Below, piece after piece: positions 1 through 6,159 of a DNA stretch of 6,742 nt. The position numbers and the translations under genes were made by a program. This DNA is from Syntrophobacterales bacterium (lineage in GTDB: Bacteria; Desulfobacterota; Syntrophia; Syntrophales; UBA6807). Under the pieces are notes generated by a model. It did not search any database and was not told where the DNA came from. It saw only the letters and a list, made by a program, of their open reading frames with translations. Every line of letters begins with the position of its first letter. Positions within the stretch are counted from its first letter, which is position 1. The stretch is taken from positions 1 through 6,742 of the forward strand of contig JAGGSD010000230.1 of NCBI GenBank assembly GCA_021159265.1. The letters run 5' to 3'.

Positions 1-168
1 ATTTGGCTCCAGATTTTGTTTCAGGCCTGACGAAGCTGACGCTTTTCCCGTAAATACGCATCCCAAATGCAGTCCGGGGACATAAATGGAACCTTGAACC
101 CTCGAATGGTTACAATAAAAGATTTCATCATTCGAATGGAAAAGCTTGGAATGAGAGGTAGCAATAAA
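1..168. other. Leader upstream of ribBA, no confident gene
   Basis: I see no recognisable gene here. The ribBA frame stays open back to an ATG at 67, but the extra 34 codons look unlike any RibBA N-terminus. The short open stretches entering from base 1 in the other two frames end at stops near 51 and 83 and do not resemble the C-terminus of riboflavin synthase or RibD. The conserved core of an FMN riboswitch is not visible. A -10-like TACAAT lies at 111-116, but no -35 box sits at a proper distance: TTGAAC at 94-99 is only 11 bases away. The ribBA promoter may therefore be upstream of the window. Confidence 0.4.
153..158 (+). promoter_or_regulatory. Ribosome binding site that decides the ribBA start
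   Basis: GAGAGG lies 10 bases before the ATG at 169. It supports 169 as the start over the in-frame ATG at 67, because translation from 169 gives the usual RibBA length and begins directly in the DHBP-synthase fold. Confidence 0.6.
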
Positions 169-1374
169 ATGACCACAAGTACAATTAAAAAAGCAATCGA
201 AGACATAAAAAATGGTAAGATGGTAATCCTGGTTGATGATGAGGATCGGGAAAATGAAGGCGATCTCTGTATGGCAGCAGAGTATGTGACACCAGAAGCC
301 ATTAATTTTATGGCAAGATATGGCAGAGGATTGATTTGCCTGGCCTTATCTGATGAACTTGCAGACAAATTAAATCTACCATTGATGGTGAAAGACAATG
401 AATCCAGATTCGGCACAGCCTTTACCGTATCTATTGAGGCCAGGGAAGGGGTAACTACGGGAATTTCAGCCGCTGACAGAGCAACGACAATACGCACTGC
501 TGTTGCTGACAATGTTGAACCTGATGACATTGTTAGCCCGGGACATGTCTTTCCGCTTCGAGCCAAGAGGGGGGGGGTTCTTGTAAGGACCGGACAGACA
601 GAGGGTTCTGTCGATCTGGCCAGGATGGCAGGCCTTAAACAGGCTGGTGTCATCTGTGAAATCATGAAAGATGATGGAACAATGGCGAGAAGACCGGATC
701 TTGAAATATTTGCTAAAACACACAACTTAAAAATCGTTACAATTGCCGATATGATCAATTTTCGGTTGCAACACGAAAGCCTGGTTAGAAGGGCGGCGAC
801 TGCTAAAATCCCCACGCGATATGGCGGATTGTTTGATATAATAATGTACGAAAATGATGTGGATCATATGGAGCATATTGCTCTGGTCAAAGGAGAGATT
901 CACCCTGATGACAAGGTTCTGGTACGAGTTCACTCGGAATGCTTAACAGGTGATCTTTTTGGTTCCGAACGGTGTGACTGCGGTGACCAGCTCCATACTG
1001 CCATGAAGATGGTGGAGCAAGAGGGTAAAGGAGTTATCGTGTATATGCGCCAGGAAGGGAGGGGCATCGGTCTTAAAAATAAGATTAAGGCATATCATTT
1101 ACAGGAGCAAGGCAGAGACACAGTTGAAGCAAATATCGAACTCGGATTCAAACCGGATCTCAGAGATTACGGTATTGGAGCCCAAATCCTCGTGGATCTG
1201 GGTATAAGAAAAATGCGATTAATGACAAATAATCCCAAAAAAATCGTAGGTCTTGAAGGATATGGTGTTGAAATTGTTGAGAGGGTTCCTATTGAAATTG
1301 AACCTACTGAAAATAATATTCGTTATCTTACAACAAAGAAGAAAAGAATGGGACATATATTAATGAATGTATAG
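169..1374 (+). CDS. ribBA: RibBA: 3,4-dihydroxy-2-butanone 4-phosphate synthase / GTP cyclohydrolase II
   Basis: This bifunctional cytoplasmic enzyme starts both branches of riboflavin synthesis: ribulose 5-phosphate to DHBP, and GTP to the diaminopyrimidine precursor. It has 401 residues, the family norm. Residues 1 to about 200 are the DHBP synthase (DDEDRENEGD at 23-32, the TGISAADR segment, SPGH at 123-126, and VICEIM). The remainder is GTP cyclohydrolase II, with zinc ligands Cys258, Cys269 and Cys271 spaced as in E. coli RibA, the RQEGRGIGL motif from Arg294, Asp330 and Arg332 matching the catalytic Asp/Arg pair, and MTNNPKK. One oddity is visible: by gapless alignment with E. coli RibB (Glu38/His153), Glu28 is kept but the metal-binding His of GHTE is Gln143 (codon CAG, 595-597). 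The cyclohydrolase half looks fully intact. The gene is followed 111 bases later by ribH. The start at 169 is chosen on length and the GAGAGG site; an in-frame ATG at 67 is the alternative. Confidence 0.95.
   Translation: MTTSTIKKAIEDIKNGKMVILVDDEDRENEGDLCMAAEYVTPEAINFMARYGRGLICLALSDELADKLNLPLMVKDNESRFGTAFTVSIEAREGVTTGISAADRATTIRTAVADNVEPDDIVSPGHVFPLRAKRGGVLVRTGQTEGSVDLARMAGLKQAGVICEIMKDDGTMARRPDLEIFAKTHNLKIVTIADMINFRLQHESLVRRAATAKIPTRYGGLFDIIMYENDVDHMEHIALVKGEIHPDDKVLVRVHSECLTGDLFGSERCDCGDQLHTAMKMVEQEGKGVIVYMRQEGRGIGLKNKIKAYHLQEQGRDTVEANIELGFKPDLRDYGIGAQILVDLGIRKMRLMTNNPKKIVGLEGYGVEIVERVPIEIEPTENNIRYLTTKKKRMGHILMNV
569..577 (+). repeat. Run of nine G inside ribBA
   Basis: Nine consecutive G span the Arg-Gly-Gly-Val codons of the DHBP-synthase domain, shortly before the Gln143 codon. 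Such a run is prone to slippage in replication and to sequencing error. The frame is correct at nine G, and a change of one base would truncate the protein within its first domain. Confidence 0.9.
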
Positions 1375-1419
1375 GAAATTTATAAAAGAACTAAGGGCTT
1401 AAGGTGTCAGATTTTTTTA

Positions 1420-1439
1420 GTCTATCATTGCTGATGGAC
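1420..1439 (+). other. Hairpin in the ribBA-ribH gap
   Basis: Eight bases (1420-1427) pair with 1432-1439, including one G-U pair, around a 4-base TTGC loop. The hairpin follows a T7 run (1412-1418) and ends 34 bases before the ribH ribosome binding site. No U-run follows on the + strand, so it is not an intrinsic terminator. It may be an mRNA processing or stability element; its function is unknown. Confidence 0.35.
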
Positions 1440-1485
1440 ATTAACTGAACGCTTCCAAAGATATAAGAGAAATGGGGAGATAATC

Positions 1486-1950
1486 ATGCCGAAGATAACG
1501 GAAGGAAAAATTGTTGCCAAAGAAATGAAGTTTGGCGTAGTTGCGAGTCGTTTTAACGATTTTATCTGCAGCAACCTTGTTGATGGCGCATTGGATGCCT
1601 TGATCAGGGCGGGAGCCGATGAAAAAAACATCAATGTTGTGAAAGTTCCCGGCGCTTTTGAGATACCTGTTGTGGCAAAAAAACTTGCAAAAAGCGGAAA
1701 ATTTAATGCAATCATATGCCTCGGCGCTGTCATCAGGGGAGCTACTTCACATTTTGAGTACGTAAGCTCCGAGGTTTCAAAAGGAATTGCCAGTGTGTCT
1801 TTAGAAACCGAAGTCCCTGTCGCTTTTGGTGTTATCACTGCTGACACTATTGAGCAGGCTATTGAAAGGGCAGGGTCGAAATCCGGCAACAAAGGTTGGG
1901 ACGCCGCTTTGTCCGCCATTGAAATGGCTAATCTTTTTAAACTATTGTAG
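1486..1950 (+). CDS. ribH: RibH: 6,7-dimethyl-8-ribityllumazine synthase
   Basis: This enzyme condenses DHBP (made by the RibB half of the preceding gene) with 5-amino-6-ribitylaminouracil to give lumazine, the direct precursor of riboflavin. Family members assemble as pentamers or 60-mers in the cytoplasm. At 154 residues it has the normal length. Visible motifs are SRFN at 21-24 (Phe23 stacks on the substrate), VPGAFEIP at 54-61, the IRGATSHFEYV segment with catalytic His89, Arg128 in the IERAG motif, and GNKG at 134-137. All active-site positions I can judge are conserved. GGGGAG at 1474-1479 is a strong ribosome binding site 6 bases before the ATG. The stop is 12 bases before nusB, so the two are almost certainly co-transcribed. 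No riboflavin synthase (RibE) gene is in the window; it may lie upstream. Confidence 0.97.
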   Translation: MPKITEGKIVAKEMKFGVVASRFNDFICSNLVDGALDALIRAGADEKNINVVKVPGAFEIPVVAKKLAKSGKFNAIICLGAVIRGATSHFEYVSSEVSKGIASVSLETEVPVAFGVITADTIEQAIERAGSKSGNKGWDAALSAIEMANLFKLL

Positions 1951-1962
1951 CCTGAGGAATGA

Positions 1963-2418
1963 ATGGGTACCAGAAGAAAGGCAAGAGAGGTAGCCTTACA
2001 AGTTCTTTTTCAAATTGATATATCAAAAGTCGATGTTCACGAAGCAATAGATCTTTTCTGGAACAACTTTAAAGCGCCGGCAAACGTTAAATGTTTCTCT
2101 ACGCAATTAATTAAAGGCACCCAGATGCATTTAAATGAAATAGACGCTTTAATAAAGAGCTGTTCCGAAAACTGGTCTCTTGAAAGAATGCCTGTTGTTG
2201 ACAAAAGCATATTACGACTGGCCGTTTACGAACTTGTATACTGCAAGGATATTCCGCCCAAGGTAACGCTTAACGAGGCGATTGATATGGGAAAAGCTTA
2301 CGGGTCGGAAAACTCAGGCTCCTTTATAAATGGTATACTTGATGCCTTATACACAAAAATACGTGAGAAAAATGAAAGTAAAGATATCATCGGAACCGGT
2401 AGACTTTCTGAACTATGA
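1963..2418 (+). CDS. nusB: NusB transcription antitermination factor
   Basis: NusB is a small all-helical RNA-binding protein. It pairs with NusE (ribosomal protein S10) on boxA RNA and helps RNA polymerase read through rRNA operons. This 151-residue protein shows the family pattern from end to end: the N-terminal RRKAREVALQVLFQID segment at 4-19, the WSLERMPVVDKSILRLAVYEL block (71-91), the IPPKVTLNEAIDMGKAYG block (97-114) and the FINGILDALY segment at 121-130. A tail of about 20 residues follows and looks unconserved. Its last 15 codons overlap the start of the next gene. GAGGA at 1954-1958 is the ribosome binding site, with a short 4-base spacer. Linkage of ribH to nusB is a well-known conserved arrangement in many bacteria. 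Confidence 0.96.
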   Translation: MGTRRKAREVALQVLFQIDISKVDVHEAIDLFWNNFKAPANVKCFSTQLIKGTQMHLNEIDALIKSCSENWSLERMPVVDKSILRLAVYELVYCKDIPPKVTLNEAIDMGKAYGSENSGSFINGILDALYTKIREKNESKDIIGTGRLSEL

Positions 2419-2926
2419 AAGTCTGGTTCTGGGGTTTTTCTCTGACGAAAGACCACCCAGGGGTTATTGCGGTTTCGTTGACTGGCGTCTTAACGGTATG
2501 ATATCTAAACAAATCTTGAATGGTAAAATCACCGGGTCTTTCATGGAAAAGACACTCATTACCTCTAATTCCCGCATTCCTTCTTTAAGAATTCTGCTTC
2601 TGGGTTTAGGAAAATCGACAAGTCTAACGTATGATCAATTATACGCCGCAGGACACGTTATCGCACAAACCACGGAAAAAATTAATTGTACTGAATATGC
2701 ATTTGATATTCCCAGCCCGGAGCGGTGTAATTTGCAAATGGCAGAGATGACAACAGCAATGGTATCCGGGTTCACTGATGAAGCTATAGAAAACAAAACT
2801 CAATCGGACATTATATCTATTTGTATCTTGGGAGATGAGATATACAGGGATGAAATCGTTTTAGGGGCCAACCAATTTAAGGTAAGCGTGAAAAACAAGA
2901 TTAAAGTGTTTATCCTGGAAACATAA
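2372..2926 (+). CDS. Stand-alone protein resembling the M17 leucyl aminopeptidase N-terminal domain
   Basis: This 184-residue protein resembles the N-terminal (macro-like) domain of M17 leucyl aminopeptidases. The matching stretch starts with LVLGFFSDERPPRG (18-31) and continues through a D-x-x-L-x-G-x-(I/L)-S segment (37-45), an N-G-K-I-T-G-S segment (50-56), the strand-turn IPSLRILLLGLGK (69-81), and the LYAAGHVIAQ helix (90-99). The catalytic metal-binding C-terminal domain is absent: the protein ends soon after one further strand (SIC-ILGDE, 149-155), with tandem TAATAA stops, so this is not a visible frameshift. The start at ATG 2372 is preferred over the ATG at 2330 because it begins where the domain begins. 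It overlaps nusB by 47 bp, with only a weak GAG at 2365-2367, which suggests translational coupling. The family assignment is from motif memory. Function is unknown, and a ligand-binding or regulatory role is only a guess. Expression is probably from the rib-nusB operon. Confidence 0.8.
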   Translation: MKVKISSEPVDFLNYESLVLGFFSDERPPRGYCGFVDWRLNGMISKQILNGKITGSFMEKTLITSNSRIPSLRILLLGLGKSTSLTYDQLYAAGHVIAQTTEKINCTEYAFDIPSPERCNLQMAEMTTAMVSGFTDEAIENKTQSDIISICILGDEIYRDEIVLGANQFKVSVKNKIKVFILET

Positions 2927-2938
2927 TAACTCTATACA

Positions 2939-3080
2939 TGACTCTGTTGATTTAAGGTCTTTTCGCCCAATCTCTGCGTTATGCTCAAAAAATAATCCTC
3001 GGAATATCAACTATATGCCTGCGGTTATTTTTTCGCATGCCTTGATCTTGAACGAAAATCCTCATAAATCAACAGAGTCA
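2939..3080. repeat. MITE/REP-like palindromic element (copy 1)
   Basis: This is an imperfect palindrome of about 140 bp that fills most of the gap before trkA. The outer arms 2939-2954 and 3065-3080 are perfectly complementary over 16 bases (TGACTCTGTTGATTTA and its complement). Further in, AAAAAATAA (2987-2995) pairs exactly with 3025-3033, ATGC (2981-2984) pairs with 3035-3038, and GGAATAT (3001-3007) pairs with 3013-3019 (6 of 7) around a 5-base loop. A 7-base direct repeat ATACATG lies at 2934-2940 and 3080-3086, as a target duplication would. It carries no coding sequence. A diverged relative lies at the window end. As RNA it would fold into one long hairpin after the rib-nusB operon and could limit read-through into trkA. 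Confidence 0.8.
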
Positions 3081-3140
3081 TACATGTGAAACAGCAATTA
3101 GAAATTCCGATGTGGCGGATTTGGAAATGATATTGGGAAA

Positions 3141-3172
3141 ACTGGAGTACTGGAGTATTGGAGTGATGGAGT
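3141..3172 (+). repeat. Tandem octamer repeat carrying the trkA ribosome binding site
   Basis: Four head-to-tail units of the form xxTGGAGT (3141-3148, 3149-3156, 3157-3164, 3165-3172) run directly up to the ATG at 3174; a fifth, degraded unit (TATGAGAG, 3173-3180) contains the start codon. Each unit supplies a GGAG. The one at 3160-3163 is 10 bases from the ATG and is the likely Shine-Dalgarno sequence; the one at 3168-3171 is too close, at 2 bases. The unit number could affect ribosome access. Confidence 0.85.
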
Positions 3173-3173
3173 T

Positions 3174-4541
3174 ATGAGAGTAGTCGTGATAGGTGCCGGT
3201 GAGGTCGGTTATAATATTGCAGACATACTTTCCGCAGAGGGAAGTGATGTAATCATTATCGATAAGAATGAAGAACGTTTGAAGACGGTCGCTGAAAATC
3301 TGGATGTACAGACAATAGCAGGGAGTGGAAGCAGCCCACAAATCCTGAAGGCTGCCAAGCTGGATCAATGTGAAATGATTGTTGCTGTAACTGATAGTGA
3401 TGAGACAAATGTGGTGGCGTGTCTTCTCGCCTCTGTTCTATCGAAGGGGGCTCTGAAAATTGCAAGGATAAGAAATATGGAATTAGGCGAAAATGTTGCC
3501 ATCTTCGATAAAGATCATGTCAATATTGACCTGTGTATAAACCCGGAAAGGGAGTCAGTAAACAACGTTATGGATCTCATAGAATATCCGGGGGCTTCAG
3601 AGATTATCAATTTTGCAAGGGGACGTATAAAACTTGCAGCTTTTTACGTGAATTCAAGCTGTATTGCCGTGGGGAAACAACTGCATGAGATCAAAAAAAT
3701 GTACAGGGAACACGATTTTCTAATCGCCCCTATTATCAGGAAAGAAGAGCCTATTGTACCATCCGGTAAAACGACAATTGAAGAAAATGATTATATTTTC
3801 GTCCTTTCCGAGTCAGAAAATGTGAGGGATATACTCAAATTCTTTGGTAAAGATGTTGATCCCGTTCAAAGGGTTTTTATTATGGGAGGGGGTAATACCG
3901 CTCTCTTGTTATCTAAAGCTCTTGAAAAGAAAGGGATCTTCGTAAAAATTATGGAAAAAAGACAGGACAAATGTAAAATATTAGCTTCCAATTTAGATAA
4001 GACTGTTATCCTCCATGGAGACGGAACAAGTCAGGATCTTCTCAAAGAGGAAAACATTCAGGATGCCGATTATTTTATTGCCGTTACTGATGATGAAGAG
4101 GCGAACATATTGAGCGCCCTTCTGGCAAAACAGCTTGGCGCCAGGAAAACAATATCTCTTATTAACAGAGTAGATTATACCCACCTTGTCCCTACTATTG
4201 GCATAGACGGTGTCATGAACCCGAGACATGCCACTATAAGCGAAATACTGCACTTCATAAGAAAGGGAAAGGTTATTTCAGCTACTCCTCTGCATGATGA
4301 CAAGGCAGAGGCAGTTGAGTTTATAGCCCTGGAAACGTCAGAAATCATAAATACCCCACTTAAAGATCTGCAAATTCCCAAAGGAACGATAATAGGCGCC
4401 ATCATAAGAGAAGATAAGGTAATTATTCCGGGCGGTGATTCCATTATCATTCCGGGGGATCAGGTCATACTTGTTACCCTCCATTCAGCCATTCCCAAGG
4501 TCGAAAAAATCCTAACCGTTAAACTGGATTATTTCGGATGA
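3174..4541 (+). CDS. trkA: TrkA: NAD-binding regulatory subunit of the Trk K+ uptake system
   Basis: TrkA is a peripheral cytoplasmic protein that forms a ring under TrkH and gates it in response to bound nucleotides. This 455-residue protein has the usual duplicated layout, RCK_N, RCK_C, RCK_N, RCK_C. The first Rossmann unit has GAGEVG (Gly7, Gly9, Gly12) and an acidic Asp30 closing strand 2, followed by IAVTDSDETN-like residues. The second starts near residue 233 with IMGGGNTA (Gly238-Gly240), then HGDGTSQDLL and FIAVTDDEEANILSALLAKQLGA, closely matching my memory of E. coli TrkA. Position 243, normally the third Gly of GxGxxG, is Ala. Both RCK_C domains appear present (about 130-220 and 370-450), the last with the PKGTIIGAIIRED strand. 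The stop overlaps the trkH start by ATGA, so the pair is translationally coupled. The start is fixed by the immediate Rossmann strand MRVVVIGAG. Confidence 0.96.
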   Translation: MRVVVIGAGEVGYNIADILSAEGSDVIIIDKNEERLKTVAENLDVQTIAGSGSSPQILKAAKLDQCEMIVAVTDSDETNVVACLLASVLSKGALKIARIRNMELGENVAIFDKDHVNIDLCINPERESVNNVMDLIEYPGASEIINFARGRIKLAAFYVNSSCIAVGKQLHEIKKMYREHDFLIAPIIRKEEPIVPSGKTTIEENDYIFVLSESENVRDILKFFGKDVDPVQRVFIMGGGNTALLLSKALEKKGIFVKIMEKRQDKCKILASNLDKTVILHGDGTSQDLLKEENIQDADYFIAVTDDEEANILSALLAKQLGARKTISLINRVDYTHLVPTIGIDGVMNPRHATISEILHFIRKGKVISATPLHDDKAEAVEFIALETSEIINTPLKDLQIPKGTIIGAIIREDKVIIPGGDSIIIPGDQVILVTLHSAIPKVEKILTVKLDYFG

Positions 4542-5989
4542 AAGCAAGAAACGTATTATATATACTGGGCCCATTCCTGTTTTGCCTGGGGCTTACCATG
4601 CTCTTGCCACTGGCCTGGTCTTTTTACTACAGGCAAGGAGACTATAAAGCTCTCTCCATATCCATGGGGATAACCTCTATTGTCGGCGCTTTACTATATT
4701 TCATTTTCAAGCCTGCAAATGGTGAGATTACTTTAAATCATAAAGAAGGTTTTTTAATTGTCGCTGCAGGATGGTTTCTTGCAGGTGTTTTCGGTTCCCT
4801 GCCGTATTTGATCCACGGTGTTTTGCCCGCATTTACTGATGCTTTCTTCGAATCCATATCCGGATTTACCACTACGGGGGCAACTGTTATTACGAATATA
4901 GAGAGCATTCCACATGGAATCCTTCTCTGGCGCTCCCTTACCCAGTGGCTTGGAGGAATGGGAATCATCATATTATCAATCGCTGTACTTCCTCTCCTTG
5001 GTGTGGGCGGCATGCAGCTTTACAAAGCAGAACTGCCCAGCCCTGTGAAGGATAAGCTGACTCCCCGTGTAGCGGAAACAGCAAGAACCCTCTGGATAGT
5101 CTATATTATCATTTCTATTGTTGAGTTTATTATGCTTCTCTTCGGAGGAATGGATGTTTTTAACTCGCTTTGTCATACATTCAGCACTATGGCTACAGGA
5201 GGATTCTCAACGAGTGATGCCAGCATTGGCCATTTTCGCAGTGTTTACATTGATGGCATCATTACCCTTTTCATGTTGATAGCAGGAATAAATTTCACCC
5301 TTCACTACAGTCTGATAATGGGGAATTTTAAAACCGTAATCAAGAATAGTGAGTTACGTTTTTATCTGGGAATTGTCCTGATTTCCGTGATTATAATAAC
5401 TCTCAATTTGAGATTAAATATTTTTGAGGATATCGGCCAAAGTATTCGCTATGCCGCATTTCAGGCGATCTCTATATTAACAACAACCGGCTTTACAACA
5501 GACAACTTTAACGAATGGCCGGCCCTTTCCAAAATCATACTGCTTCTCCTGATGTTCATAGGTGGATCTGCTGGTTCCACGGGTGGGAGTATAAAGTGCC
5601 TGAGAATTCTCCTGATCCTGAAGCACAGTTATATGGAACTATACAGGCTGGTTCACCCTCACGCGGTAACGGCGGTGAAGCTCGGGAAGAAAACAGTTTA
5701 TCCTGAAACAATGGCGAGCATCTGGGGATTTTTTATTCTTTATTTGTTATTAACAGTTGTTGCTTCTATCCTCATGACATCTCTTGGCCTGGATATGATA
5801 ACGGCTTTTTCCTCAGTTGTGGCTACTATCGGAAATGTGGGACCTGGATTCGGAGCCGTGAATGCTTCATTAACATACAGTGAAATTCCTTCTCTTGGAA
5901 AATGGATTCTCTCCTTCTGCATGCTTGCTGGAAGGCTTGAAATTTACACTGTCATAATACTCATGATTCCGGAATTCTGGAAAAAATAA
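4538..5989 (+). CDS. trkH: TrkH: K+ channel/transporter membrane subunit
   Basis: TrkH is an inner-membrane protein that conducts K+ into the cell. Family members have four M1-P-M2 repeats plus two extra N-terminal helices and work as dimers on a TrkA ring. This one has 483 residues, the normal length. The four selectivity-filter loops are visible: TTTGAT at 111-116, ATGGFS at 219-224, TTTGFT at 315-320 and IGNVGPG at 431-437. The Gly/Ser-rich intramembrane gate loop in the third repeat spans about 342-351, and the conserved AGR (464-466, Arg466) is in the last helix, followed by LEIYT. Hydrophobic helices cover most of the protein. Nothing looks truncated. It overlaps trkA by 4 bases (ATGA) and has no strong ribosome binding site of its own, which fits coupling. 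The KtrB/TrkG relatives share this fold, but the length, the N-terminal helices and the TrkA partner favour TrkH. Confidence 0.96.
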   Translation: MKARNVLYILGPFLFCLGLTMLLPLAWSFYYRQGDYKALSISMGITSIVGALLYFIFKPANGEITLNHKEGFLIVAAGWFLAGVFGSLPYLIHGVLPAFTDAFFESISGFTTTGATVITNIESIPHGILLWRSLTQWLGGMGIIILSIAVLPLLGVGGMQLYKAELPSPVKDKLTPRVAETARTLWIVYIIISIVEFIMLLFGGMDVFNSLCHTFSTMATGGFSTSDASIGHFRSVYIDGIITLFMLIAGINFTLHYSLIMGNFKTVIKNSELRFYLGIVLISVIIITLNLRLNIFEDIGQSIRYAAFQAISILTTTGFTTDNFNEWPALSKIILLLLMFIGGSAGSTGGSIKCLRILLILKHSYMELYRLVHPHAVTAVKLGKKTVYPETMASIWGFFILYLLLTVVASILMTSLGLDMITAFSSVVATIGNVGPGFGAVNASLTYSEIPSLGKWILSFCMLAGRLEIYTVIILMIPEFWKK

Positions 5990-6059
5990 AAGGGTGCAAT
6001 CCCATTGTGTACAATATGACATGTTTCACATACCCGATGTGAAGCGCTTCATTGCCCTT
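5990..6059 (+). other. Structured region after trkH, possible transcript-end hairpin
   Basis: AAGGG-TG-CAAT (5990-6000) pairs with ATTGCCCTT (6051-6059), leaving a 2-base bulge. It encloses a hairpin in which GTTTCACAT (6023-6031) pairs with 6037-6045 around ACCCG. A perfect 12-base palindrome, TGAAGCGCTTCA (6040-6051), overlaps that stem, so the two folds exclude each other. The nearest T-run (6071-6076) is 11 bases past the outer stem, so this is not a standard intrinsic terminator. I see no coding sequence in the gap. Confidence 0.35.
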
Positions 6060-6096
6060 ACTGTCGACTATTTTTTAGACTCTGAACAAACCATAG

Positions 6097-6131
6097 CCCA
6101 GTTTTTGCGAAATAGAGAGACAAAAACAGGG
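6097..6131 (+). other. Leader hairpin before the small membrane protein gene
   Basis: CCCAGTTTTTG (6097-6107) pairs with CAAAAACAGGG (6121-6131), with one A-A mismatch, around a 13-base loop. It ends 13 bases before the strong ribosome binding site. It may stabilise the leader RNA; no known motif is recognised. Confidence 0.35.
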
Positions 6132-6159
6132 AATCCTTCAGGACAAGGAGGAATATGCG

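Noticed and set aside
67..168. A 34-residue N-terminal extension of RibBA from ATG 67
   Set aside because: It would exceed the usual family length, has no RibB-like residues, and a better-placed ribosome binding site precedes the ATG at 169.
1..168. FMN riboswitch upstream of ribBA
   Set aside because: The conserved RFN core segments are not visible in the available bases. It could still lie further upstream, beyond the window.
21..815. A long open frame of 264 codons on the minus strand opposite ribBA
   Set aside because: It lies almost entirely opposite a strongly conserved RibBA domain, its product is low-complexity (Ser/Ile/Leu-rich), and it has no recognisable motif. It is a reverse-strand shadow.
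2330..2371. The upstream ATG at 2330 as start of the M17_N-like gene
   Set aside because: The extra 14 codons sit inside conserved nusB coding sequence and add nothing resembling the domain. ATG 2372 gives a natural first strand.
2939..3080. The palindrome as an ordinary intrinsic terminator
   Set aside because: It is too long, with mismatches and internal loops, and no T-run follows the closing arm. The flanking direct repeat and second copy suggest a repeat element, though it might still affect transcription.
3078..3368. A 96-codon minus-strand open frame spanning the trkA start
   Set aside because: It runs through the palindrome edge, the octamer repeat and conserved trkA codons, and shows no coding features.
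5515..5706. A 63-codon + strand open frame within trkH
   Set aside because: It is fully contained in the highly conserved third TrkH repeat in another frame and has no ribosome binding site worth noting.
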